Made by a program: the position numbers and the translations under genes. Positions 15,342 to 22,541 of a stretch of 27,108 nt of DNA are shown piece by piece. The notes beneath the pieces were generated by a model. That model was not told the origin of the DNA, ran no database searches, and saw only the letters and a program-made list of their open reading frames with translations. The DNA comes from a virus. Within the stretch, counting starts at the first letter, position 1. Each line of letters starts with the position of its first letter. The stretch lies in the IMG/VR virus record IMGVR_UViG_3300014502_000030, positions 1-27,108 of that record. One strand, written 5' to 3'.

Positions 15342-15538
15342 GAATGGGTCAACCCCTTAAATTCACGGATCAAGCCGGATAATTCCAGCAAAATTTTATT
15401 GGTTTCTTTCTGCAACTCCATATATTGCTCATGTTCCGCCCGGCGGTCTTTTAATAACACGTAGATAATGCCCAGCAGCGAGGCTAAAACCGCTCCGGAA
15501 AGCCCGGTATTGGCGAATAACGGCGTTAAAATATCCAT
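15338..15538 (-). CDS. Small one-TM protein with C-terminal coiled coil (66 aa)
   Basis: Residues 10-29 (NTGLSGAVLASLLGIIYVLL) form a single membrane helix with a short N-terminal outside segment. Residues 30-60 (KDRRAEHEQYMELQKETNKI, then LLELSGLIREFKGL) are a charged amphipathic helix likely to form a coiled coil. This build resembles small holin-like or pilin-accessory proteins, but there is no family hit I can name. The gene starts four bases after the 55-residue CxxC gene and overlaps the next gene by ATGA. A membrane protein next to a phage pilin could help its insertion, which is speculation. Confidence 0.72.
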   Translation of the reverse strand: MDILTPLFANTGLSGAVLASLLGIIYVLLKDRRAEHEQYMELQKETNKILLELSGLIREFKGLTHS

Positions 15539-15542
15539 TAAT

Positions 15543-15710
15543 TCACTTCCTGATTTTTAGCGTTGGATAAACCGGCCTGCCGTCCCGCAGCCAATATGTT
15601 TTTTGGCATCCTACGCATTCCTTCATACCTAACCGTTCATCAATTTTAAAATCGGTGCATTTATGCACCGATGGACAATACCAGTCCCTTAATAAATCTA
15701 TCCACTTCAT
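15543..15710 (-). CDS. Small Cys-rich protein, probable zinc knuckle (55 aa)
   Basis: An uninterrupted frame from ATG 15710 to TGA 15543-15545 encodes MKWIDLLRDWYCPSVHKC..., with Cys12, His16 and Cys18, followed by ECVGCQKTYW (Cys32 and Cys35). The CxxC pair and the earlier Cys/His suggest one small zinc-binding unit. GGTGA at the end of the pilin gene lies ten bases upstream and may serve as ribosome-binding site. The gene fills the 180-bp gap between pilin and one-TM gene exactly (4-bp gap after, 9 bp before), which supports its reality. The function is unknown. Confidence 0.68.
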   Translation of the reverse strand: MKWIDLLRDWYCPSVHKCTDFKIDERLGMKECVGCQKTYWLRDGRPVYPTLKIRK

Positions 15711-15719
15711 CTTTTTTTT

Positions 15720-16241
15720 TCACCGGCATATAGACGGTAAATAGCGTTGTGGCACGCTGGTCGAAGCGCCCATTCCAGCGACCGGATTGGAGGCGGCGTT
15801 GGCCGAACACTCCATAGTCAAACCGGCATTATTCGCGGTATAAATAAACTCAAGCACTTTGGAGCTCGCATCACCGCCAATTGTGGCGGATAACGTCACA
15901 GGAATTCGAGCCTGGTTATTGACCATGCCGCCTGAACCCGCCACCACATAACCCGGCGGCCCGCCGACATATTTATTAGCAGCCATTGATCTTAGCCAAT
16001 CGCCGATAATAGTGCCCGGTTGCGGCTGGGCCTGGGGAAACTGGCCATTACTGGAATATTCCTCCATTAAAGCCAGTTTTCCTGTATCCGCCTGGACAAT
16101 GATAGAAGCCAGTTTTGCACGGACCGTATAATCGTTGTAAGCCGGTATCGCAATGGCCGCCAATAGGCCGATGATGGCCACCACGACCATCAGTTCAATC
16201 AGGGTAAAACCGGCTGTTATCCGACTGGGCGTTTTAGCCAT
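15720..16241 (-). CDS. Type IV pilin (class IVa, PilA-like) inside the phage head operon (173 aa)
   Basis: The N-terminus has a short basic leader ending SRITAG, then [20 protein letters not shown], the class IV prepilin cleavage site and hydrophobic alpha-1 helix with the conserved Glu5 of the mature protein. It continues [12 protein letters not shown], as in major pilins. The globular part ends with two Cys residues near the C-terminus (27 residues apart), the expected disulfide-bounded D region. Thus nothing needed for processing by PilD and assembly is missing. ATG 16241 (AAGG eight bases upstream, 11-residue leader) is preferred to ATG 16256. It sits 25 bp after the capsid decoration gene, in the same direction as the phage late genes. 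Pilins are host fibre subunits, so this looks like a moron gene. Confidence 0.93.
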   Translation of the reverse strand: MAKTPSRITAGFTLIELMVVVAIIGLLAAIAIPAYNDYTVRAKLASIIVQADTGKLALMEEYSSNGQFPQAQPQPGTIIGDWLRSMAANKYVGGPPGYVVAGSGGMVNNQARIPVTLSATIGGDASSKVLEFIYTANNAGLTMECSANAASNPVAGMGASTSVPQRYLPSICR

Positions 16242-16266
16242 TAATATCGCCTTCATCGATTTATTT

Positions 16267-16932
16267 TCAGGCTATCGTTGAAGCCACAACCACCCAGGCC
16301 GCGCCGGTCGAGACAAACAATGCCTGATCGCCATCCGCGTCCATCGTGGCAAAAGTATTGGCTCCGGCTATCAGTTCAGATCCCGCCGCTTTAATGGTAA
16401 AGACAAATGCGCCGCCACTGAGTTTTTTAACAAACAACTCGCTGCCCGGCGGTATCAGCGCCACGCTGGGCAGGTTCAGCGTTTGCGCGGCGGTATTGGT
16501 GGCCAGTACCGTTGCCCGGCCGCCGCTAAAATCGACGGCGGTCAGGGTAACAGCGCCGGTCGGGGACAAAGTCAAATAACGCGGAATATCTTCGCTAAAT
16601 TCTTCCAGCAGCACCTTAACAGTGGACGAACCGGTCAATTCCGCTGCCGCCGCATAGCCGATAAAATAGCCGTTGGCCACGGGCGCGTTGTAAACCAGTT
16701 TGGTCGTAGCTGACCACCAAAGTTTTTGCCAGGCGGTAACAACCCCGGCGGCTTTGGCCAGTGTAAAAATTCCCTCAACCATGACCGCGCCGACGGCATC
16801 AACGGCGATGTTGACCAGGGCGATGCCGAGCTGAAAACTGCCCAGGATAACCACATCGTCACTGGCTATCGCTGCGGCGGTTTTGTTGGTGTAATCGACG
16901 ACATCGCCGACTTGTATGTAATTTGTAGCCAT
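16267..16932 (-). CDS. Capsid decoration protein, DUF2190-like, with C-terminal extension (221 aa)
   Basis: Residues 1-112 ([20 protein letters not shown], ... [17 protein letters not shown]) follow the DUF2190 pattern of small capsid cement/decoration proteins encoded next to the major capsid gene: 'MAtNyiq.Gdv.dyt', 'G.v...Gi.l', 'Gavav.GvftlpKa.g'. DUF2190 proteins are usually near 110 residues, so residues 118-221 are an added beta-rich domain ([20 protein letters not shown]; ... [19 protein letters not shown]). That domain resembles virion surface modules. ATG 16932 is chosen because it has GAGGA upstream and matches the family start. It lies 48 bp from the capsid stop, with a REP between. 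Confidence 0.85.
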   Translation of the reverse strand: MATNYIQVGDVVDYTNKTAAAIASDDVVILGSFQLGIALVNIAVDAVGAVMVEGIFTLAKAAGVVTAWQKLWWSATTKLVYNAPVANGYFIGYAAAAELTGSSTVKVLLEEFSEDIPRYLTLSPTGAVTLTAVDFSGGRATVLATNTAAQTLNLPSVALIPPGSELFVKKLSGGAFVFTIKAAGSELIAGANTFATMDADGDQALFVSTGAAWVVVASTIA

Positions 16933-16957
16933 TTTGTGTTTCCTCGAATAGTTTAAT

Positions 16958-16983
16958 GTGGAGGCGAATTTATTCGCCCCTAC
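16958..16983. repeat. REP element, family A, supplying the capsid stop codon
   Basis: Single unit: GTGGAGGCGAATTTATTCGC followed by CCCTAC (16958-16983). The minus-strand GTAG foot contains the TAG stop codon (16980-16982) of the protease-capsid gene, which ends NAGTGS. The unit lies in the gap before the decoration gene. Confidence 0.85.
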
Positions 16984-18953
16984 GAGCCGGTGCCCGCATT
17001 CTTGACAGCGCCTCGGTAATCGATGGCGGCGACGCCGTAATCCAGCCGCACTTTCCATTGCAGGCCGTCTACGTTAAAGCCCAATTCATTGTCCAGAAAC
17101 GGCATTTGTTCGCCGTTCAGGAAAGCCACTTCGATAATGGGCGCTTCGCCGGGATCGGCGAACACATACCATTCGGTGCCGGAAATACGCGGGGAATCGA
17201 TAACATCCCGGAACAGACCTCGCACCCGGTTAGGCATTTGCAATTTATTGGCGGTATCCGGATCATATTGCGCTTCATTGGTGACGCGGGCCGCGCCGCC
17301 CTGGCTCATGCCGCCCAGCCAAAGGGCGGGGCGCAAGTCCAGGTAATCATTGCCGCTGACATCCAGTTGTTTAGCTAGTAACAGGCGCGCCGCTTCAATA
17401 GAGGCGACAGTTACAACTGCGGCGGTACCTGCTACATTGCCATGCAGGGCATCAAACAGGGGAATGCCGTCATAAAGAGCAGGATTGGACGCCAACAAGG
17501 CGTAAACATCCGCCTCAATGGTGCGGCGGGCGGCGCGGCCCAGCATTGACGACAGACCGATAAACGCGCCCAGATCGTCATTGATGATGGTTTGGCGGCT
17601 GATATTGATAATATTGCCCTTGGTTTTAGCGATGATCGTGGATTTTTCACCGTCCGGAATGGATTTGTTCTTAAACTCTGAGAGTTCAGTTACTTCGTCC
17701 AGGTTGCCGAAACTGCCTATGCGGTAGCGGTTATGCACGCGAAAATCCGTCACCGAGCCGACGGCGCAAAAGCGCGTCCAGGTATCTGGCGCGGTGGCGT
17801 AAGCAGTTTGCAAGGTTTTGTGCATCGCGCTTTCCAGCAGCAAAGGAAAGTCACTGGTGCTTTGGGTAAAAGCACGCTTGACCATTTCCAGTTCATTCAT
17901 GCCTTTAATCGTTTCGCCGCCACGTTCAAGACAGAGTTTGGCGATTTCAGTGAGGCGCATGCCGCGCAGTTCATTGCCAGGGTCCATTTTTTCAACCCCG
18001 GCCCGGCCGCGCAGGGCGTTAACCCCGGCTTCAATAAATTTGTCTTTGGCATCGACAGTCACGGAGGCATCGCTACGCGAGGTTTCGGCGTTCACTTTAT
18101 CGGCCCATTTTTGCAACATTTGTTCTTTGGCATCCGTGAAACTGATTCCGCGTTCAATGAAATCATTAATCGTTATTTCATCGGATCTGGACATCAGCCC
18201 GAATTTACGGATCCCGGCGATGCGGTCGCGCTCTTGCCGGGTTGATTCCGCGCGAATGGCAATCTCGCCTTCGCTGCTTTGAGCGCCTGCGTTGTGCGAA
18301 GCCGAAGGGTCGGGGTTGTTGATAACCGCAGCCGGAACAGCACTGTCCGCCCTGGTTTGATCGGTTGGCGTGTTTACGACTGGAGTAGTCATGGTTTTGT
18401 CCTCATTTATGATTATTACGGTGTTGGTTTCGCCTTCGCCGCGCACTTGCGCGCCTGCGTCAGCAGGTATGGGCACGATGGATATTTCCATCGGTTCCCA
18501 GTCTATTGCCCGGTAAACTGTAAGATCGTCCTGCTTTTCATCCATTTTTTGCATTTTATTGATGTGATAACCGATGCTGATATTGCGTAAAATACCGGTC
18601 TTGACATCATTTAAAATCGGTTTAACTTCATCGCGTTCGCTGAAACGCACTTGCGCGCGGCCTTCATTGCCTAAAAGCCACGCGCGTTCAACAACGCCAA
18701 TGACATTGGAAAGATCATAATTGTCATGGTTAGCGAGCAGAGGCGCTCCGGAATTAAGCCGGTCTAAATTGACATGATTTTTATCTAGACTTAATTCCTC
18801 GATCCATTGATTTTCTGTCCAAAAATCCGTGCGGCGCACTTGCGAGCCGGTTGACCAGGTCAGTTCAACAGTCCGGTCAGTTTCATTCAGCGTGGTCGGA
18901 ACAAACGCCGCGCGGGTGTGGAGCTTAGGAAGCTGTCTGGTTTGGGCCGGCAT
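16980..18953 (-). CDS. Prohead protease-major capsid fusion protein (657 aa)
   Basis: Numbered from GTG 18962, residues 15-175 are an HK97-family (U35) prohead protease. His79 lies in PLLANHDN, Ser129 in GILRNISIGYHI and an acidic residue in EPMEISIVPIPAD (Glu159), matching the catalytic triad. A Gln/Glu-rich, partly disordered linker and helical scaffold-like region (about 235-340) follows. Residues 375-655 are an HK97-fold major capsid protein (for example PLLLESAMHKTLQTAY, GNIINISRQTIINDDLGAFI, WYVFADPGEAPIIEVAFLNG). Such fusions are known in proteobacterial prophages, where the protease part cuts itself off during maturation. ATG 18953 is preferred over GTG 18962 because AGGTG lies eight bases upstream. 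It overlaps the portal gene end by 29 bp. Confidence 0.93.
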   Translation of the reverse strand: MPAQTRQLPKLHTRAAFVPTTLNETDRTVELTWSTGSQVRRTDFWTENQWIEELSLDKNHVNLDRLNSGAPLLANHDNYDLSNVIGVVERAWLLGNEGRAQVRFSERDEVKPILNDVKTGILRNISIGYHINKMQKMDEKQDDLTVYRAIDWEPMEISIVPIPADAGAQVRGEGETNTVIIINEDKTMTTPVVNTPTDQTRADSAVPAAVINNPDPSASHNAGAQSSEGEIAIRAESTRQERDRIAGIRKFGLMSRSDEITINDFIERGISFTDAKEQMLQKWADKVNAETSRSDASVTVDAKDKFIEAGVNALRGRAGVEKMDPGNELRGMRLTEIAKLCLERGGETIKGMNELEMVKRAFTQSTSDFPLLLESAMHKTLQTAYATAPDTWTRFCAVGSVTDFRVHNRYRIGSFGNLDEVTELSEFKNKSIPDGEKSTIIAKTKGNIINISRQTIINDDLGAFIGLSSMLGRAARRTIEADVYALLASNPALYDGIPLFDALHGNVAGTAAVVTVASIEAARLLLAKQLDVSGNDYLDLRPALWLGGMSQGGAARVTNEAQYDPDTANKLQMPNRVRGLFRDVIDSPRISGTEWYVFADPGEAPIIEVAFLNGEQMPFLDNELGFNVDGLQWKVRLDYGVAAIDYRGAVKNAGTGS

Positions 18954-20364
18954 TGTTTTCACCTGAATTGTTTGACTGGGCGAATGAATTCGCCCCTACG
19001 GATTGTGATTGTCCCTGTCCGGGAATCTTGCGGGCATCGCTGTCCAGGACCAGGCCCAGTGTATCAAGCCGCGCATTGTCGGCGGCCATTTCATTGAGTA
19101 ATTGTTCGGGGTCGTAACCCTGTTCGCGTATCGCCTCGGATTGGGTCATCAGGCCGGAACGGATGGCATCTTTAATGGCGGGTATTTCCCGGATCGGGTC
19201 CACCATCATGCGGGCGGGCGGCGTCCATTCACATGTTAAATACGGGATCCCAGAAGTGCCGGCAAACCAGTTGGCCACGCCATCGCACAAGCGCGGAATA
19301 ATGAGATTCCAGCGCCAGGCGTCAATGCTGCGGCCGAATTCCTGCCAGCCCATGCGGGCGCTGGAAAAATTGACCTGTGACAAATCGCCGGTCAGCGCTT
19401 CATAAGTAATTCCTAAACCCGCTGCAATCGCCCTGAGATTGGCGAGCGTGTACGGCCCGTAATCGTCGGCTTTCGGCGGGTCGGAAAATTGCACGGTGCG
19501 GCCGTTTTTTAACGTGTACATCGAGCCGGGTATCAGTTCCGAGACATCGCTGAATTCCGTTTCCGCTTCGCTCGGGTCATCGGTATAAATAAAGCCGGCA
19601 AAGAGGTTAGCTATTTTTTGCCGGCTCAGGTAGGCGTCTTCATAAATATCGAGTTCCCGCAAGCGGATCATGACTTGCGTCAACCAGGATACGCCGTGCT
19701 CTTGCCCCGGCCGGTCAATCCGGTAAATATGAATTATTTCCGTAGCGGGGACGCGGGAATAGCCGCTTTTGTAATGGTTGTAAAACTGGCCGATTGAACC
19801 GGGATGGGTTTTGTATAGATAGTAAGCAACACGGCGGCCAAGTACATCGTACTCAATACCACGCTGAATATAATTGCCGCCTATAAGCGGTCCGTCATTA
19901 AATTCATAGAGATAATCCGGTTCCAGGATTTGCAATTGAAACGGCACGGCCAGTCCTTCGGAAGCATAACGCGGCCGTATCCTGATCAGGCATTCGCCGG
20001 ATTCGGCAACCGAGCGCATCACGGTTTGCTGGATGCCGTAAAAATTTTGCATGCCGCAGGCATCGCATTGTCCGGTTTCCGCCCAGGCTTTCCAAAGATC
20101 CTGCGCCAGTTTGGTGTTGCGTTTGTTGCCTGCCTGCCACTGGGCGCGGATACCGTAGCCGACGACATTGTTGACGATGACAGATATGCCTTTGGCCGCC
20201 CAGGGATTGTTCCTGACTAGGTCACGGGCCCGGTTGCGGATTAAAGCGGGGTTGGAAATGGCGGAGGTGGCATCGGTGGCAGGCGTTTGCCAGTTGGTAG
20301 TACGCGTGGTCTTGCTGGCGGCGTCGTACCGGCGTTTGGTGATGGGTACGATTTCTGCGCTCAT
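18925..20364 (-). CDS. Portal protein, lambda family (479 aa)
   Basis: The portal forms the dodecameric channel for DNA at one head vertex. Seen here are RARDLVRNNPWAAKGISVIV near the N-terminus, a VRSVAESGECLIRIRPRY-like segment, PDYLYEFNDGPLIGGNYIQR, GRRVAYYLYKTHPG and IIHIYRIDRPGQEHGVSWL. These are the conserved landmarks of the lambda portal family (gpB), in order. Length is normal. Residues 455-464 (SVGANSFAQS) are encoded by a REP element, so the last 25 residues are REP-derived or post-REP sequence. The start overlaps the gpW stop by ATGA. Confidence 0.95.
   Translation of the reverse strand: MSAEIVPITKRRYDAASKTTRTTNWQTPATDATSAISNPALIRNRARDLVRNNPWAAKGISVIVNNVVGYGIRAQWQAGNKRNTKLAQDLWKAWAETGQCDACGMQNFYGIQQTVMRSVAESGECLIRIRPRYASEGLAVPFQLQILEPDYLYEFNDGPLIGGNYIQRGIEYDVLGRRVAYYLYKTHPGSIGQFYNHYKSGYSRVPATEIIHIYRIDRPGQEHGVSWLTQVMIRLRELDIYEDAYLSRQKIANLFAGFIYTDDPSEAETEFSDVSELIPGSMYTLKNGRTVQFSDPPKADDYGPYTLANLRAIAAGLGITYEALTGDLSQVNFSSARMGWQEFGRSIDAWRWNLIIPRLCDGVANWFAGTSGIPYLTCEWTPPARMMVDPIREIPAIKDAIRSGLMTQSEAIREQGYDPEQLLNEMAADNARLDTLGLVLDSDARKIPGQGQSQSVGANSFAQSNNSGENNAGPNQTAS
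18978..18999. repeat. REP element, family A, inside the 3' end of the portal gene
   Basis: GGGCGAATGAATTCGCCC (18978-18995) followed by CTAC (to 18999): a single unit with the GTAG foot on the minus strand. It is read through in frame by the portal gene and lies 16 bases before the ATG of the protease-capsid gene on the minus strand. Confidence 0.82.
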
Positions 20365-20570
20365 AAACCCCTTCCGGTAGGTATGTTTATAAAGCGAGCG
20401 CGGCTGGTAGCTGGAGTGGTTACACCCAGTTCCGAACGCATGGAATCACGCAAGCGGATCATTTCCGGATAGGAATTGTAGGTTACTTTTTTGTCGTTAA
20501 ACTGCACCGATAAAGCGCCTTGGGCTATCGCTGTTTCTAACGCGTCGAGTTGAGTTTGTGTATAGGCCAT
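20361..20570 (-). CDS. Head-tail joining protein, gpW-like (69 aa)
   Basis: From ATG 20570 the protein reads MAYTQTQLDALETAIAQGAL, then SVQFNDKKVTYNSYPEMIRL. This matches the gpW fold exactly: an N-terminal helix 'tq.qLdaLe.aia.G.lsV.y.dk.vtY.s..em..lr'. gpW-type proteins seal the portal after packaging. An upstream TTG at 20615 in frame would add 15 unrelated residues. The stop overlaps the portal start (ATGA). It follows a gene-poor gap, so this gene may begin a transcriptional subunit, but I see no convincing minus-strand promoter. Confidence 0.85.
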   Translation of the reverse strand: MAYTQTQLDALETAIAQGALSVQFNDKKVTYNSYPEMIRLRDSMRSELGVTTPATSRARFINIPTGRGL

Positions 20571-20977
20571 GATGGGAATGGAGCATGGGCCTTTTTTGTG
20601 GACAGAAGAAGGCAAAAAATGAGAATTTTTAAAAAAACCGCGAAAATTAGCGTTTAAGGCGCGAAAATTGAAAAGGAATAGTAAGGGCGGGGGTGAATTG
20701 GCTAAAAATTGGACAATCTGAGAAAAGATTATTTTTTACAGGGATTTGCAGCAGGAAAAAAGCGAAAAACGTGGGGTTATCCACAGAAAATCTGTGGATA
20801 AGTTTTTTTTTGAAAATTTCAATGTCAATTCCAGTTATATCATGCAAAGCTCATTTTGCTTATCCTGAATTTTTTCAGTTTGGGCAGTGTCGCGCGGAAA
20901 TCCCCTCTTAGGTGACCTTCATGGCAATTGAAAACGCGGCAAGTGCGCTCGATGAAGTTGAAAGAGGACAATGTGTA
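20571..20977. other. Gene-poor 407-bp gap
   Basis: No convincing coding frame lies here; short open frames have unlikely composition. It contains an A/T-rich stretch, the DnaA-box palindrome/terminator at 20777-20811 and a 22-codon plus-strand frame at 20921 that I rejected. In an operon otherwise packed with overlapping genes, this gap is unusual and could encode a plus-strand small RNA that ends at the hairpin. Confidence 0.55.
20777..20811 (+). terminator. Palindrome of two consensus DnaA boxes with T-run (terminator-like)
   Basis: TTATCCACAGA (20777-20787), loop AAA and TCTGTGGATAA (20791-20801) form a perfect 11-bp stem followed by G and nine T (20803-20811). By form it is a rho-independent terminator for plus-strand transcription, although no clear plus-strand gene precedes it. 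Each arm is also a full match to the DnaA box TTATCCACA, in inverted orientation. Confidence 0.6.
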
Positions 20978-21349
20978 TCATGGTTTTAAACCGGCGGCGG
21001 CCCCTTTAACAGCGCCTTCTACTATGGTCGATATAAACTGATTGGCTTGCGCCATCCCCGCAGTTTGATTCGCATCAGAAGATCCCAGGGTAATGCTCCG
21101 GCTTCCGTCTTTATTGTAATTACCGGCAAAGTCCTTAATTGCAGAATCGGTCCCAAATTTTATACCCCATGCTGTCGTCACGTTGCCGTCGGGGCTTTTT
21201 CCTGTGTAACTCATAATGCTGCATCCGGATATGACCAACAGTAAAAACAAGATAATCAAACTAAAAAAACATAATCTCATAAAGCCAGCATGATTTTTTA
21301 ACATGGGTTTTGTATGAGGCAGGTTATCGATTTCAAAATGATGTCGCAT
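20978..21349 (-). CDS. Prophage lipoprotein (123 aa)
   Basis: A hydrophobic segment RLCFFSLIILFLLLVISGC ends in a lipobox (Ile-Ser-Gly|Cys), so the mature protein would be an outer- or inner-membrane lipoprotein starting CSIMSYTGKSPDG. The remaining sequence has DGNVTTAWGIKFGTDSAI and a C-terminal Ala-rich helix. ATG 21349 has AGGA upstream but gives a long N-region of about 24 residues; ATG 21280 would place the signal peptide normally. Small lipoproteins in this part of phage genomes can be spanins, but here no spanin signature beyond the lipobox is visible. The function remains open. Confidence 0.72.
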   Translation of the reverse strand: MRHHFEIDNLPHTKPMLKNHAGFMRLCFFSLIILFLLLVISGCSIMSYTGKSPDGNVTTAWGIKFGTDSAIKDFAGNYNKDGSRSITLGSSDANQTAGMAQANQFISTIVEGAVKGAAAGLKP

Positions 21350-21370
21350 CGTATTATTCCTGAGTAAAAA

Positions 21371-21628
21371 CTAATTGCGTACCAGATACCCAAGCTCAGT
21401 CAGATCAAAATTTAACTGATCCATACAGGCAGCTTGATAAGTGCCGTTCCAATCTTTATTGATCAGCTTTCCGTGCATGGCGTCAAACTCGGCAATATCG
21501 CAACAATACACCGGCTTATTACCTGCCATAGCCCTGATTTTTTGCTCATTGGTTGAACCGGTTTTGGTGTTTTTCGACAACGTAAAATAATATATTATTA
21601 CCAATTTACGTCCCACCTGGCCGCTCAT
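21371..21628 (-). CDS. Unrecognised small protein (85 aa)
   Basis: A basic N-terminus (MSGQVGRKLVIIYYFTLSKN) is followed by RAMAGNKPVYCCDIAEFDAM, a tandem CC pair and an acidic C-terminus (DQLNFDLTELGYLVRN). I recognise no family. Its start overlaps the preceding gene by ATGA, so it is co-translated with the conserved phage genes around it. No signal peptide or membrane helix is clear, although residues 9-16 are hydrophobic. Confidence 0.62.
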   Translation of the reverse strand: MSGQVGRKLVIIYYFTLSKNTKTGSTNEQKIRAMAGNKPVYCCDIAEFDAMHGKLINKDWNGTYQAACMDQLNFDLTELGYLVRN

Positions 21629-21984
21629 TCTGGACGGGTAAATTCTTGTATTTCATCAACGGTAAAAAAAACGACAGGGGCGTTTTGTTCCAGCCAGTCG
21701 CCGATCAGTTTTTCAAATTCCGCCAGTTTTAAAATATCTTCCTGCAAGTTATGCAGCCAATCGAAAGCGGGTTCCCCGCATTCGTCATAAGCTTCTTCGC
21801 CAATTATTTCCATTAAAAGCCTGCCATTAATGAAATCCTGGGCGGCATAGGGCGTATTGACGCCAGTAAAAACAGAATTAATAGCCGGGTTTTTACTAAA
21901 AGCGGCTTCGGCGGCGGCGACATCACTGTCAAAATCGCCGTCAAAATGTTCTTCATCCAGGCTGTAGCTGTGTTTTAAATTCAT
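21625..21984 (-). CDS. Conserved phage protein, acidic (119 aa)
   Basis: A strongly acidic protein with two apparent parts: residues 1-50 (EEHFDGDFDSDVAAAEAAFS, then SVFTGVNTPYAAQDFINGRL) and a helical second half (IIGEEAYDECGEPAFDWLHN, then FEKLIGDWLEQNAPVVFFTV). The 'L...iaeeAyDE.Ge.a.dwl....e....Le..i..Wl......p.ff.V' pattern is one I know from conserved hypothetical proteins near terminase genes in proteobacterial prophages. No enzymatic motif is visible. Start and stop both overlap neighbours by ATGA-type junctions. Confidence 0.7.
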   Translation of the reverse strand: MNLKHSYSLDEEHFDGDFDSDVAAAEAAFSKNPAINSVFTGVNTPYAAQDFINGRLLMEIIGEEAYDECGEPAFDWLHNLQEDILKLAEFEKLIGDWLEQNAPVVFFTVDEIQEFTRPE

Positions 21985-22217
21985 AACCAGCTTTCCACAA
22001 TTTTAGGATCATCATCGGGCCATCTTTGAATCAGGGTAGTCGGTGAATTAATTGGAATAGCCAGATTACCTGATAAATTCTGAATCATTTTGCGCAAATC
22101 CGGAAGGGTTGCAGCGATCATAATTTCATCCGTTGGCTGGTCCAAAACAAATTTATGGGCGACAAAACTATCAGGAAAATCGCTGGGGTGATCGTAGACA
22201 GTCCATATTTCCAGCAT
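21981..22217 (-). CDS. Conserved small phage protein (78 aa)
   Basis: The start MLEIWTVYDHPSDFPDSFVA, the middle DEIMIAATLPDLRKMI and the end DDPKIVESWL match a conserved small protein of prophages ('iwtiYdhP.DfPd.fVar.f......pt.d.....l..iR..l....l......DdP.ivE.Wl'). Its function is not known. It is located two bases after the Mor-like gene and overlaps the next start, so it belongs to the same operon. Confidence 0.75.
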   Translation of the reverse strand: MLEIWTVYDHPSDFPDSFVAHKFVLDQPTDEIMIAATLPDLRKMIQNLSGNLAIPINSPTTLIQRWPDDDPKIVESWL

Positions 22218-22218
22218 G

Positions 22219-22467
22219 TTAAACCTGCAATATCCGGTAAACGGTTTTTGTTGATAAATGAAAGCGGCGCGCTAGTTGTTCAAGTGATGCGCCCGCCTCG
22301 TACAAGTCTTTTATTTCCCGGTTCCGGCCTTCATAATCGTTGCAGGGTATATACATTCGCGCACCGCCAAAGTTGGTTATTAGGGCATACACGATGGCGG
22401 CGGCCTGGACTTCATCTTGAATTACCTCAGTCACTACCCTGCGCATTTCGACGATGATCCCGGTCAT
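22219..22467 (-). CDS. Mor-family transcription regulator-like protein (82 aa)
   Basis: Residues 31-42 (TNFGGARMYIPC) are the typical Mor-family 'fGGarlYiP' turn, and residues 53-80 (KDLYEAGASLEQLARRFHLS, then TKTVYRIL) form a helix-turn-helix. Mu Mor and C proteins activate middle and late phage promoters; short Mor-like proteins of this size occur in many prophages. The N-terminal dimerisation part is shorter than in Mu Mor. Placed just after the large terminase in the late operon, it would be made late, so it may fine-tune late transcription rather than start it. Target sites are not identifiable here. Confidence 0.8.
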   Translation of the reverse strand: MTGIIVEMRRVVTEVIQDEVQAAAIVYALITNFGGARMYIPCNDYEGRNREIKDLYEAGASLEQLARRFHLSTKTVYRILQV

Positions 22468-22491
22468 TTAAATTCCTGGAAATTTATTAAT

Positions 22492-22537
22492 CGCCACAGA
22501 TTCACTTTTTTTGTTTTTAATCTGTGAATCTATGGCG
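22492..22537. repeat. Inverted repeat, family C (CGCCACAGATTCAC), after the large terminase gene
   Basis: CGCCACAGATTCAC (22492-22505) pairs with GTGAATCTATGGCG (22524-22537) with one mismatch. The core matches the perfect hairpin at 12726-12780. It ends four bases before the terminase TAA (22542-22544), on the downstream side of transcription. T-rich loop sequence makes a terminator or attenuator role possible. Confidence 0.85.
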
Positions 22538-22541
22538 GTAT

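Noticed and set aside
20921-20989. 22-codon plus-strand frame MAIENAASALDEVERGQCV...
   Set aside because: Too short, overlaps the lipoprotein 3' end, and no conserved partner was recognised; a gene remnant is possible but unsupported.
20978-21349. Spanin assignment for the lipoprotein
   Set aside because: A lipobox alone is not enough; no adjacent i-spanin with a TM and coiled coil, and no endolysin or holin, is seen next to it.
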